NCBI GenBank assembly: GCA_964462685.1
Contig: CAYWYR010000025.1
Location: 1 to 39,185, forward strand
Direction of reading: 5' to 3'
DNA: 39,185 nucleotides
From: CAYWYR01 sp964462685
GTDB lineage: Bacteria; Bacteroidota; Ignavibacteria; Kapaibacteriales; UBA2268
Each line of letters opens with the position of its first letter. The first letter of the stretch is position 1. The notes under the pieces are model-generated. The model saw nothing but the letters and a program-made list of their open reading frames with translations, did no database searches and was not told where the DNA came from. Of this stretch, positions 17,100-25,938 are shown piece after piece. A program made the translations under genes and the position numbers.

Positions 17100-19520
17100 A
17101 TGGTTAATATTATCAGATACCTGACTGCTTTTCTAATATTGGCAGCCAGCAGTTATATATCTAACGCCGATTTTTTAGACGAAGGTCTAGTCGGGCATTA
17201 TGAATTTGAATGCAATACTGAAGACTCTGGCGCTTCGGGTGATACTTTGATCGAGTTTGGCGACCCTGAATGTATTGATGAGGGGCAGCTTCTGAGAGGC
17301 TACAAATTTGACGGTGATGACGCTCTGATATTTCCAAGCAATACCTCATCCCCTTACTACTCTACTCAAGGTTTTACATGGTCTATTTGGATAAACGCCG
17401 ATTCGCTGCCAACAGCTAATTCTTCAGGTATAGGTATGCCGCTTATATCCTTCGCTGATCCGCGGGATGGAAGAGACGCATATTTGGGCTTTGGCTCGCC
17501 ATATACCAATAAGAGGGAACTTACTTTTTTGGTAGATGGAGCAGGGGGAGCAGGAGGTTCTGCATTTCTTTTGGACGGCATTTGCCGTTTCTACCCACAA
17601 GGCGGGTTTGAAGACAGTACTTGGATCCATATTGCCGCAGTAAGGAATTATGATAGCGATTCTATAAGCCTGTTTTTAAATGGGCAACTGGTATCTACAA
17701 AAGAGTTCAGCGTTGATGAGCCGTTATCTGATAATAATCCTGGTGCTATCGCTGGATATACTGAGGGCGGCGACCCAGCGGAATTTTTTAAAGGAACGGT
17801 TGACGAAGTCCGATTTTATGAAAGGGCTTTTAATGCGGATGAGGTTCTAAGACTATTTTCTTTGAAGCCTGACCAGCTAAGAACGGATAGTGAAATCATA
17901 GATTTTGGCGAGTTGTGGTGTGAGCAGGATACTACTATAACCATTGACGTTTATAATTTCGGACCTTCTAGATTTGATATTACTGAAATAAGACTCGCCG
18001 AGGGTAGTGTTTTCTCTTTTACTGATCCATCCCCTTTGACACTCAATTATCCTGAAGGTGATACATTATCGCTTGATATAACGTTTTCACCACAGGTAAG
18101 CGGAGAGTATTCTGATACTTTATATTTTGAGAACGATCTAGACTTTCCACCGCTGAAAATAGCCCTGAATGGCAGCAGAGAATCTTTTAGGATTGATACG
18201 TTAGATATCGGCCCGCAGCTTATGTGCGGCGACTCTTACATTCTGGATACTACTTTTGTTATATCAGATTTTCTGAGTGGGGCGGTTGGTTCAATAGCCA
18301 ACATCACTTCATCTTATGCTGGTATATCTACTGCACTTACTGGGGGAACGATATTAGGGGCATTGCCTGCTGATAGTATTAATCTGATGCTTGAGCCACA
18401 AGGTGAAGGTATATTAGATGAGACGATCACAATTACCTTTGGTAACTGTGCGTTACGGAAGAATCTGGTTCTCAAGGGTTCATTCGTATCTGATACTAAT
18501 TATGCGGGCAATCAGGTAGATTTTGGTATCCAACCAGCGGGAGAGGTTGTAGATACTACTGTATTTATTATCTATCCACCCCTATCAAAGGGTTTGGAAG
18601 ATAAGATCAGTGTAGATAGCATCAATATGGTCAATATCAATGATGATAATTTTACTCTTGTTCCTTTTGAAAGCGGTGAGGATTATGAGATTAAAGGTGA
18701 TAGTATATTCTTGAATGTCCGATATTCGGTTCAGCCGATGGTTAGTAATTTAGTTTTGCAAATTATATTAGCTACCCCTTGCGGAAATAGCGTATTGGCT
18801 ATACCATTTAGGGGTAACGGGCAGTATGTCGCCCAAGGGATTATCCAGCCAAACAGTATTACTTTTGAAAGCTTCGGGTTAGATACTGTTGTGTCGGTTG
18901 GCTTTAGCGGTTTGGAAAATATCGAAGAATCCGGAATAAGTTCTATTACTTTTGATCTTTATTGGAACGGATCAATAATGACGGTGGAAGAGTCAATAGA
19001 ATTAGAGGTTATCGATGATTATACCGTTAGTACTAGTATCACTATTGAGAGCAGTGATATTATTAATGGTAATATTGATTTATTTACAGCCACTTCATCT
19101 CTCGGTAATACTGATCAAGCCGCTATCTGGATTGATAATATAGTTGCTGAAGGGGGTTATAGCTCTTTTAGCAGTACCGAAGGCAATATTACCTTATCGA
19201 ATGATTGCTTTAACGCTGATGACTTTTTTGTGTTCAAACAGGGTATTCAGTCTGTAACGATTGCTCCAAATCCGATCTCGGAAGACAGAATTGAGTTTGA
19301 TGTGGAAATTATTGGAGAATTATCCTCTACGGAATATACCTATAGAATATTGAATATAATGGGTGAAGAAATGCAAAGCGGATCAGGGACTCTTGTAGGG
19401 GGTTCAGGTAATATAATATTTGATGGACAGCCCTTATCCGGAGTGTATATACTATATACAGAATTTGAAATCGCCGGAAGAATATCCACAACAGCAACTC
19501 AATTTGTGGTGAATAGATGA
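17100..19520 (+). CDS. LamG-domain secreted protein with ASH-like repeats and T9SS-type C-terminus
   Basis: Encodes 806 residues. A signal peptide of about 23 residues is followed by a LamG/concanavalin-like jelly-roll (about 30-260; FTWSIWINADSL, WIHIAAVRNYDSDSISLFLNG, VDEVRFYERAF), the type used for carbohydrate or adhesin roles. A choice-of-anchor D / ASH-like repeat is at 268-355 (DFGELWCEQDTTITIDVYNFG ... PLKIALNG). Two weaker repeats follow with conserved Cys residues. The end (about 720-806) is a T9SS type A-like sorting domain (IAPNPISED ... PLSGVYILY). The gene overlaps the next one by 4 nt (ATGA), so their products are probably made together. It is likely a cell-surface protein whose ligand is unknown. 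Confidence 0.85.
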   Translation: MVNIIRYLTAFLILAASSYISNADFLDEGLVGHYEFECNTEDSGASGDTLIEFGDPECIDEGQLLRGYKFDGDDALIFPSNTSSPYYSTQGFTWSIWINADSLPTANSSGIGMPLISFADPRDGRDAYLGFGSPYTNKRELTFLVDGAGGAGGSAFLLDGICRFYPQGGFEDSTWIHIAAVRNYDSDSISLFLNGQLVSTKEFSVDEPLSDNNPGAIAGYTEGGDPAEFFKGTVDEVRFYERAFNADEVLRLFSLKPDQLRTDSEIIDFGELWCEQDTTITIDVYNFGPSRFDITEIRLAEGSVFSFTDPSPLTLNYPEGDTLSLDITFSPQVSGEYSDTLYFENDLDFPPLKIALNGSRESFRIDTLDIGPQLMCGDSYILDTTFVISDFLSGAVGSIANITSSYAGISTALTGGTILGALPADSINLMLEPQGEGILDETITITFGNCALRKNLVLKGSFVSDTNYAGNQVDFGIQPAGEVVDTTVFIIYPPLSKGLEDKISVDSINMVNINDDNFTLVPFESGEDYEIKGDSIFLNVRYSVQPMVSNLVLQIILATPCGNSVLAIPFRGNGQYVAQGIIQPNSITFESFGLDTVVSVGFSGLENIEESGISSITFDLYWNGSIMTVEESIELEVIDDYTVSTSITIESSDIINGNIDLFTATSSLGNTDQAAIWIDNIVAEGGYSSFSSTEGNITLSNDCFNADDFFVFKQGIQSVTIAPNPISEDRIEFDVEIIGELSSTEYTYRILNIMGEEMQSGSGTLVGGSGNIIFDGQPLSGVYILYTEFEIAGRISTTATQFVVNR

Positions 19521-21667
19521 AAATACTGCAATTGATATTTATGTTGTTGGTTGCTACCATTAGTACTATAGCCCAGACTTATAATGTTGGCGTTAGTGCA
19601 GGAATCGGGCTGAATACATACTCTAGTTCTTTTCGTGGATATGTAGGCACACAGACTTGCTGTACAGAGTATGACGCAGCAAGCGGATCAGGAATAGTGG
19701 TTGGCGCATTTGGAGAAATGAGCCTTGCTACGAATCACTTTGTCGGTATATCACTTGGTATAAATGATCTTTCCGCTGATTATGATATCAACCAGATTAT
19801 ACCTGTCGGTATCGACGGTAGGGAAGTTGACGGAGAATTTAATTTCTTTTTAGGAAATAATATTCAGGCTTTTTCAATTCAGCCCTATGGGCTTTATATG
19901 CTGACTGATTTCCTATATGTGAAGTATGGGGTGAATATTGCTTTACCGCTAACTGCTGAATTTGAAAAGCGCGATCAATTAATATCGCCTGATTTAGTAT
20001 TTGATGACGGAACAGATATTTACGGTAACGCTTCAGGTGAGATACCTGACATATCAGCAATACTATTTGGCCCAGTGGCTGGCATTGGTGCTGAATACAG
20101 ATTCGGCAATGATGATGAGTATTTGGTGAGGGGTGGTGCGGATATCACTTATTTCCTAAATGAGTTAGCTGCCAATACCGAGATAAATATCCTGCAACCT
20201 TCTTTTAATATAGGATTAGGTTATTCTTTAATTGCGAGCAAAGAAATCATCAAAGAAACTGTATATCAAATTGATACTGTTTACCAAACGAGAGAATTAC
20301 AAGGCACTAGCATAGATGTAGCTAATGAGGTATTTCTAGGAAAAAGAGAGAAAACTACCGAGCGGATCGAGAGATCAGATGCTATTTATGAAGTTACTAC
20401 TATAACCGGTACTGATACAGTAATCACTTATTTCAAGAATGATATCCCACCCCCGATACAGCAGAAAACGCTTTTTGCGAAGCTGAATGTTGAGGGTATA
20501 GATGCTGACGGAAACAGAATACCTGTAGAACGTATAATCGCAAGAACCAGGCTAACAAAAGATATTTATCCATTACTGCCGTATGTTTTCTTTGAGGATG
20601 GGAGTAGTGATATACCCGTTCGCTATAATACCCGGACTGATATCAATAATTTCAAGCCGCGCGATATCAGCCCTAATCCGATAGATTATCACAGGAACAA
20701 TCTCAATTTTATCGGGGTGAATATGGCTGACAACCCAGATACCGAAATCGAGATTATCGGATATGCCGACAGAATAAGCGAGAACGGGAACTGCGGTATC
20801 GCTATAAGGCGAGCTCAGGCTGTTAAGGATTATCTAACTGAAAGATTCGGTATCAACGAAAGCCGCATAGTTGTAAAAGATAACGGGGATATCTGTTATC
20901 CTGAAAATGAGACTAGGACGCAATCCGAGCAGGGGTTTGCTGAAAACAGGAGGGTTGAGATCACGAGCGATCAAGCGGACAGGGTATTTGCCGTAAATAG
21001 GGTAAGCTTTTCCGATCCTGTAAGGTTATCACCTGAAAAGCTTGCAATCACTGCGGATGTATATACGGAAACGACCTATCAAGGTGATACTAGAAGAAAA
21101 AATGATGCTACATGGAAGCTTATACTCGGCCAGAACGGGCAAATCATTCTGGAAAGAGATGGCTTTGGCAATCCTGAGGAGCAGATAATCGATCTCGACA
21201 GGAATATCGTATCCGGACTAACGGAAGGTAAAATCGATATTGAACTAATGGGTGAGTATAAATACTTCAAAGAGCAGGATGCGGTAGAGATAGAGATCGT
21301 AAAGGATACTCTTGAAAACGAAGTACAGACCTTGCAGCTCGCACTATTTGATGTATCATCAAGCAGGCTGTCCTCTGATGTGAAGCAGTCGCTGAGGTCA
21401 TTCCTTAGCAATCTATCCGATAGTGCGGAAATAACTGTATCGGGCTATTCCGATAATCTCGGGGATTCTGAGAGTAACAAGGAATTATCACAGGTGAGGG
21501 CCGAGGCGGTAGCGAGGGCAATCAGAGATATAGCGCCACAAGTCCAGATCAAATCAATTGAAGGCTATGGCAGCACTCGCTATCCGCCTGGTATGAACAG
21601 CTATACCTCCCCAGAAGAGCGATTCATAAGCCGTACTGTACAGATTGAGATAATCAACAAAAGATAA
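19517..21667 (+). CDS. Outer-membrane protein with two OmpA-like domains
   Basis: Encodes 716 residues. A signal peptide is followed by an N-terminal region of barrel-like strands (about 20-240; YNVGVSAGIGLNTY, FNIGLGYSLIAS). A linker contains ETVYQIDTVYQTRE. A first OmpA-like domain (about 365-490) has FFEDGSSDIPVRY, IEIIGYADRISENG and ENRRVEI. A second, more diverged copy is at the C-terminus (about 615-716), with SAEITVSGYSDNLGDSESNKELS and RTVQIEI. Having two such domains in one protein is uncommon. Its start overlaps the stop of the LamG gene by 4 nt, suggesting that this protein anchors or assembles the LamG partner at the surface; that role is inferred. Confidence 0.85.
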   Translation: MKILQLIFMLLVATISTIAQTYNVGVSAGIGLNTYSSSFRGYVGTQTCCTEYDAASGSGIVVGAFGEMSLATNHFVGISLGINDLSADYDINQIIPVGIDGREVDGEFNFFLGNNIQAFSIQPYGLYMLTDFLYVKYGVNIALPLTAEFEKRDQLISPDLVFDDGTDIYGNASGEIPDISAILFGPVAGIGAEYRFGNDDEYLVRGGADITYFLNELAANTEINILQPSFNIGLGYSLIASKEIIKETVYQIDTVYQTRELQGTSIDVANEVFLGKREKTTERIERSDAIYEVTTITGTDTVITYFKNDIPPPIQQKTLFAKLNVEGIDADGNRIPVERIIARTRLTKDIYPLLPYVFFEDGSSDIPVRYNTRTDINNFKPRDISPNPIDYHRNNLNFIGVNMADNPDTEIEIIGYADRISENGNCGIAIRRAQAVKDYLTERFGINESRIVVKDNGDICYPENETRTQSEQGFAENRRVEITSDQADRVFAVNRVSFSDPVRLSPEKLAITADVYTETTYQGDTRRKNDATWKLILGQNGQIILERDGFGNPEEQIIDLDRNIVSGLTEGKIDIELMGEYKYFKEQDAVEIEIVKDTLENEVQTLQLALFDVSSSRLSSDVKQSLRSFLSNLSDSAEITVSGYSDNLGDSESNKELSQVRAEAVARAIRDIAPQVQIKSIEGYGSTRYPPGMNSYTSPEERFISRTVQIEIINKR

Positions 21668-21720
21668 GAAGGTGGTGGATTTAATTTAATGGTCTTTGTA
21701 TATTATATTGATAGAAGGGT

Positions 21721-21751
21721 CTGTTGTAAAATGTGTATAATTTTACAGCAG
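21721..21751. other. 12-bp-arm hairpin before an AT-rich gene pair
   Basis: CTGTTGTAAAAT (21721-21732) pairs with ATTTTACAGCAG (21740-21751) with a single G.T wobble around a 7-nt loop. No T run follows on the plus strand. It lies 53 nt after the double-OmpA gene and 44 nt before the AT-rich gene pair. It could be a terminator remnant, an mRNA-stability element or an operator. Confidence 0.7.
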
Positions 21752-21795
21752 ATAGATATTAAGTAGCATTTGATAATAAAAGAAACTGATATAAA

Positions 21796-22029
21796 ATGGA
21801 CTACATTACATTCCAAGATTTGAATTATCCTATTCGAGAGGTGAAATTTCCTTTCGGATGTAGAACTATTGGTAATATGGATTTGTGTAATGATTTGTTC
21901 TCAAATGATGGTAGTAATTATTCAAATGAAGTGCAGTTCACAGATGAAAAAATCTTTTTTTTTGTTGAAAACCAAGTTTTAGATTGGAAAGAAGAAGATA
22001 TTGTCAAACATATACTTTTGGATATATGA
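21796..22029 (+). CDS. Small hypothetical protein, partner of candidate nuclease
   Basis: Encodes 77 residues, with no signal peptide or membrane segment. It contains FPFGCRTIGNMDLCNDLF and an acidic C-terminus, and I recognise no family. The ATG has no clear Shine-Dalgarno sequence. The stop codon overlaps the next gene's start by 4 nt (ATGA), so the two are almost certainly translated as a unit. Both are markedly more AT-rich than the genes either side, a sign of acquisition. The small upstream partner could be an accessory or immunity subunit, but that is speculation. Confidence 0.55.
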   Translation: MDYITFQDLNYPIREVKFPFGCRTIGNMDLCNDLFSNDGSNYSNEVQFTDEKIFFFVENQVLDWKEEDIVKHILLDI

Positions 22030-22532
22030 TTAAGTATCAATTTTTTCCTCGATCGCAAGGAATAACCCCAGAGATAAATAAAGTAATAGATTGTTTTTTA
22101 GAAGCGAATAATAAAATAGACAGCGATTTCAATAATCTAAAAAGTAATGCTGTATTAAACGAACTATATCATTCTTTAACTAATATTGGTTATAGTGTAG
22201 AAACAAGCAAAGCAAAAGAGGACAAGATTGATGTACCAGTATTATTTGGTTTAGGTAATCAAATCGATAAAAGCTATAATGCCGATGCTTTAAGTAAAGA
22301 TGGTAAAATTGTAATCGAGGTAGAAGCTGGGCGTGCTACAGAAAACAATCAATATATGAAAGATATTTTTCAAGCTTGTATGATGTTTGAAGTGGAATAT
22401 CTAATTATAGCTGTTAGAAATACTTATTGCGGTCATAAGGATTTTGAGATAGTTTATACATTTCTAGAGACTCTTTATATATCAAGTAGATTGCATCTTC
22501 CGTTAAAAGGTATACTTTTAATAGGATATTAG
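22026..22532 (+). CDS. Candidate restriction-endonuclease-fold protein (BamHI/BglII-like)
   Basis: Encodes 168 residues, starting at the ATG that overlaps the preceding stop; a longer frame from 21984 would run deep into that gene. The sequence has an alpha-helical N-terminus (about 13-55), then a D87-x10-E98-x-E100 pattern within NADALSKDGKIVIEVEAGRA. This matches the PD-(D/E)xK nuclease layout with the last Lys replaced by Glu, as in BamHI. It is followed by a helix (MKDIFQACMMF) and a buried strand (YLIIAVRNTY), the usual order of that fold. No methyltransferase is adjacent. The assignment rests on this motif order alone; a non-nuclease role is possible. Confidence 0.55.
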   Translation: MIKYQFFPRSQGITPEINKVIDCFLEANNKIDSDFNNLKSNAVLNELYHSLTNIGYSVETSKAKEDKIDVPVLFGLGNQIDKSYNADALSKDGKIVIEVEAGRATENNQYMKDIFQACMMFEVEYLIIAVRNTYCGHKDFEIVYTFLETLYISSRLHLPLKGILLIGY

Positions 22533-22578
22533 ATTCTCACGATCATTAAGAAAATTTTATCTTTATTTATAATTATGC

Positions 22579-23136
22579 CTACCTCTTCTTCTTCCAGTTG
22601 TATAAGCCTACTACTGACATTACAGTGTTTACTATAGCAAGCCCGCCATACCAATCTAGCCCTTTGGCGAAGTAGAGATATATGGTTGCGGCATTGATAA
22701 TAATCCAATAATACCATCCAGAGAGTATTTTCTTAGTTTCGAATATGGTGGCAATCACAGCGAATGTGGATGTAAGAGCATCAAAATAGGGGAAGTCCGC
22801 TTCGGTATAGGTATTCATGTAATCTCCTATAAGGTATGCCGCTATAAGGCCACCGGCTACAATCGGCATGTGTTTCCACTGTGCGATCTCAGATATGGTT
22901 AGCTGTTTATCCGATTTTGGGTTTGCCCATTTAACCCACCCGTATATACCCGCTATTGCATAGAATACATAGAGTAGGGATTCTGAATTTAAGCTTACCT
23001 CGGCAAATAGGTACGCGCCGCTGATTGTTCCCAGTATCCCGAAGAGCCAACACCAGATATTCTCTTTTACCAGTAAGATCAAGAAAAGAAGGTTGCATAA
23101 AACCGAGAATATTTCAATAGAAAGGTTTAGTCCCAT
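22579..23136 (-). CDS. pnuC: Nicotinamide riboside/mononucleotide transporter, PnuC family
   Basis: Encodes 185 residues with about seven membrane segments. The PnuC pattern is visible: IEIFSVLCNLLFLILLVKEN, W-x-FGILGTI, then LYVFYAIAGIYGW-x-KW, and the C-terminal WYYWIIINAATIYLYFAKGL with a final YNWKKK. PnuC proteins take up nicotinamide riboside for NAD synthesis; relatives carry thiamine or riboflavin. The short upstream region lacks an obvious TPP riboswitch (no CTGAGA core), which mildly favours the NAD branch. A nadC gene occurs elsewhere in the window. It is divergent from a zinc alcohol dehydrogenase gene. Confidence 0.9.
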   Translation of the reverse strand: MGLNLSIEIFSVLCNLLFLILLVKENIWCWLFGILGTISGAYLFAEVSLNSESLLYVFYAIAGIYGWVKWANPKSDKQLTISEIAQWKHMPIVAGGLIAAYLIGDYMNTYTEADFPYFDALTSTFAVIATIFETKKILSGWYYWIIINAATIYLYFAKGLDWYGGLAIVNTVMSVVGLYNWKKKR

Positions 23137-23230
23137 AAGTATAGCAAATAAGCGTTTCGTAATATACTAATTGTTAAGGTTTTACGGTCTGTAATTAGTA
23201 GCTAAAGATTAATATAAATTGTGAGGAAAA

Positions 23231-24400
23231 ATGAGAGCTCTGACATGGCAAGGACAAGGAAAAGTAAGTGTGGACAATGTTCCTGACCCAAAATTAGAAA
23301 AACCCGATGATATTATCATAAAGGTAACCAGTACGGCAATATGCGGATCGGATCTGCACCTATTTGACGGTTATGTACCGATGATGAAGGAAGGCGATAT
23401 TATAGGCCACGAACCGATGGGTATAATCGAAGAGGTGGGCACTGAAGTTAAACATCTAAAAAAAGGTGATAGAGTAGTTGTTCCGTTTACTATATCGTGT
23501 GGGCACTGCTGGTTCTGCGACCAGACCATGTATTCGCTATGCGATAATTCCAATCCAAAGCCCGAGAACGCCATAGAGATGATGGGGCATACCCCAGCTG
23601 GTATTTATGGATACAGCCACATGCTAGGGGGCATACCAGGCGGGCAGGCCGAATATCTCAGAGTACCTTATGCCAATGTAGGCCCTATCAAAATACCAAA
23701 TGGTTTTACTGATGAGCAGGTATTATTCCTTAGCGATATATTCCCTACGGGATATATGGCAGCCGAAAGAGCAGAAATAGAAGAAGGAGATACAGTCGCA
23801 GTATGGGGGTGCGGTCCTGTTGGGCAATTCGCCATAAAAAGTGCTTGGATGCATGGTGCCGGCCGGGTTATAGCTATCGATAGAATACCTGAAAGGTTAG
23901 CCATGGCAAAAAAACACAGTAATGTAGATATTATCAACTTTAAGGAAAAGGATGTTTATGAAGAACTGATGAACATGACTGATGGTAGAGGGCCAGATAG
24001 ATGTATAGACGCTGTGGGGGCCGAATCCCACGCTGCCAATGATGCAAAAGTAATAGTTGATAAAGCCCGAGAGGCTATGCGTATGCAGGGCGATCACCCG
24101 CATGTACTTAATCAAGCTATCAAATCCTGTAGGAAGGGTGGAACAATATCGGTACCTGGGGTTTACGGTAATACGCTGACACTTCCTTTTGGGCCGGCTA
24201 TGAACAAAGGGCTCACTTTTAAAATGGGGCAAACCCATGTTCAGAGATATCTTGAGCCGCTTTTAGAAAAAATAAAAGAAGGAGAGATTGATCCGTCATT
24301 TGTTATAACACATACAGCACCGCTGGAAGATGCACCAGAGATGTATAAAACGTTCCGCGATAAGGAAGATGAATGTATCAAAGTAGTTCTGAAACCATAA
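23231..24400 (+). CDS. Zinc-dependent alcohol dehydrogenase (MDR family)
   Basis: Encodes 389 residues. The catalytic zinc site is C-G-S-D-L-H early on (ICGSDLHLFDG) with GHEPMGIIEEVG. The structural zinc loop has the full C-x2-C-x2-C-x7-C pattern (CGHCWFCDQTMYSLC). The Rossmann fold has VWGCGPVGQFA and then VIAID, the acidic residue favouring NAD over NADP. The long insert after the structural zinc (MMGHTPAGIYGYSHMLGGIPGGQAE) is typical of glutathione-independent formaldehyde-dehydrogenase-like enzymes. The substrate is not certain. GTGAGGAAAA precedes the start. It ends in a terminator and is divergent from pnuC. Confidence 0.92.
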   Translation: MRALTWQGQGKVSVDNVPDPKLEKPDDIIIKVTSTAICGSDLHLFDGYVPMMKEGDIIGHEPMGIIEEVGTEVKHLKKGDRVVVPFTISCGHCWFCDQTMYSLCDNSNPKPENAIEMMGHTPAGIYGYSHMLGGIPGGQAEYLRVPYANVGPIKIPNGFTDEQVLFLSDIFPTGYMAAERAEIEEGDTVAVWGCGPVGQFAIKSAWMHGAGRVIAIDRIPERLAMAKKHSNVDIINFKEKDVYEELMNMTDGRGPDRCIDAVGAESHAANDAKVIVDKAREAMRMQGDHPHVLNQAIKSCRKGGTISVPGVYGNTLTLPFGPAMNKGLTFKMGQTHVQRYLEPLLEKIKEGEIDPSFVITHTAPLEDAPEMYKTFRDKEDECIKVVLKP

Positions 24401-24425
24401 ATAAAACTTTATTGAACTGATAAAT

Positions 24426-24455
24426 GCCCGACCGTTAATTCAGTTGGGCTTTTTT
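24426..24455 (+). terminator. Terminator after the zinc alcohol dehydrogenase
   Basis: GCCCGAC (24426-24432) and GTTGGGC (24443-24449) form a 7-bp stem with one G.T pair, followed by six Ts. The photolyase ATG is only 11 nt further on, so that gene must have its own promoter or rely on read-through. Confidence 0.9.
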
Positions 24456-24465
24456 GTATTTAGAG

Positions 24466-25938
24466 ATGAAAAAAGATAGTATAAATATAGTATGGCTAAA
24501 GCGTGATCTGAGAACTCAAGATCATCGGCCGCTTTATATGGCGGAAACGGGAGGCAAAAATTATTTAATCTTATTTATGTTAGAGCCCTCGGTATTTAAT
24601 TATCCAGATACATCTGATAGACACCTGCAGTTCCAGTATGGCAGTTTGAAAGCTATGGATAAGGTGCTTGAGAAGTATAATAGAAAAGTCCGTATCGTTT
24701 ATGGAGAGGCAGTTGATATTTTATCTGCTATCAATAAAGAGTATAATATTGAGAATATATTCAGCTATCAAGAATCCGGGACTGTCCATACCTGGGATAG
24801 GGATAAAAAGATAGCGATGTTTTGTAGTGATAATAATATTAAATGGACAGAATATCAGAGAGATGGTATAAAGCGCGGGCTGAAAAACAGATCCGGCTGG
24901 GACAAGATGTGGTTTAAGAGAATCTCCGAACCTATAGTGGAAAATACATATTCAATTGATATGGAGTTAAATTCGGATTGGGAAAGTCAGTTTCAACTTC
25001 CTAGATCTTTTGAGAAAAAAATATCTGAATATGATAAGCGATATCAACCCCCAGGGGAGAGTTTTGCTTGGAATTATCTCAACAGTTTTTTAGCCGAGAG
25101 GGGAAAGAATTATAGTAGACATATTTCAAAGCCAGGGCCGAGCAGAAAAAGTAGTGGTAGGCTTTCGCCCTATTTAGCGTGGGGCAATATATCAATCAAA
25201 CAGGCTTATCAATACGTAAAGAATCATGAGAATTACGGCTTATACAAAAGGCCTTACAGCAATTTTCTCACTAGGCTCAAGTGGCACTGTCACTTTATCC
25301 AAAAGTTTGAGATGGAGCCCGAATACGAGCTATACTGCATTAACCGAGGCTACGAAACGCTAGTTAGAGAAGATGATGATAGCAAGTTGAAAGCATGGAT
25401 GAACGGTACAACCGGCTATCCCATGGTAGATGCTTGTATGAGAGCCACACTTGCTACTGGATGGATCAATTTTCGGATGAGGGCGATGCTGGTTTCGTTT
25501 CTTTGCCACCATCTGGATCAGGACTGGAGAAGAGGGGTTTATCATTTGGCGAAGGCATTCCTGGACTATGAGCCTGGGATCCACTATCCGCAGTTTCAGA
25601 TGCAGGCCGGCACGACAGGTATCAATACTGTGAGGATATATAATCCTGTAAAACAGGGTGAGGATCATGATCCCGATGGTGAGTTTATAAAAAAATGGGT
25701 ACCTGAACTCGCTGATGTTCCAAAAGAATTTATCCATACTCCATGGAAGATGACAGAATTAGATTATGCTTCTTATGATATTAAGGCGCCCGATTACCCA
25801 GAGCCGATTATTGATTATATACAGGAGGCCCGCAAGTCCCGGATCACGATTTATAATCATCGTAAAAACGAAGAAGTTATAAAAGAGTCAGCTAGAATAC
25901 TGGCTACCCACACCCGGCCTGGCAAACGATGGGCTTAG
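24466..25938 (+). CDS. Photolyase/cryptochrome family flavoprotein
   Basis: Encodes 490 residues; the ATG at 24466 is used rather than the in-frame TTG at 24454, which lies in the terminator T tract. The N-terminal Rossmann photolyase domain starts INIVWLKRDLRTQDH. The C-terminal FAD domain has GRLSPYLAWGNIS, RLKWHCHF, TGYPMVDACMRATLATGWINF, DWRRG and RIYNP. In classical photolyases the next FAD loop reads D-x-D-x-A-x-N-x3-W-x-W. Here it is D367-Y-E-P-G-I-H373-Y-P-Q-F377-Q-M379, so the flavin-facing Asn and the first Trp of the electron-transfer chain appear replaced. It could be a diverged repair enzyme or a light sensor; function is uncertain, family is sure. Confidence 0.9.
   Translation: MKKDSINIVWLKRDLRTQDHRPLYMAETGGKNYLILFMLEPSVFNYPDTSDRHLQFQYGSLKAMDKVLEKYNRKVRIVYGEAVDILSAINKEYNIENIFSYQESGTVHTWDRDKKIAMFCSDNNIKWTEYQRDGIKRGLKNRSGWDKMWFKRISEPIVENTYSIDMELNSDWESQFQLPRSFEKKISEYDKRYQPPGESFAWNYLNSFLAERGKNYSRHISKPGPSRKSSGRLSPYLAWGNISIKQAYQYVKNHENYGLYKRPYSNFLTRLKWHCHFIQKFEMEPEYELYCINRGYETLVREDDDSKLKAWMNGTTGYPMVDACMRATLATGWINFRMRAMLVSFLCHHLDQDWRRGVYHLAKAFLDYEPGIHYPQFQMQAGTTGINTVRIYNPVKQGEDHDPDGEFIKKWVPELADVPKEFIHTPWKMTELDYASYDIKAPDYPEPIIDYIQEARKSRITIYNHRKNEEVIKESARILATHTRPGKRWA

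Noticed and set aside
23137..23230. TPP or other riboswitch upstream of pnuC
   Set aside because: The 94-nt region lacks the CTGAGA core and any long paired element on the minus strand.
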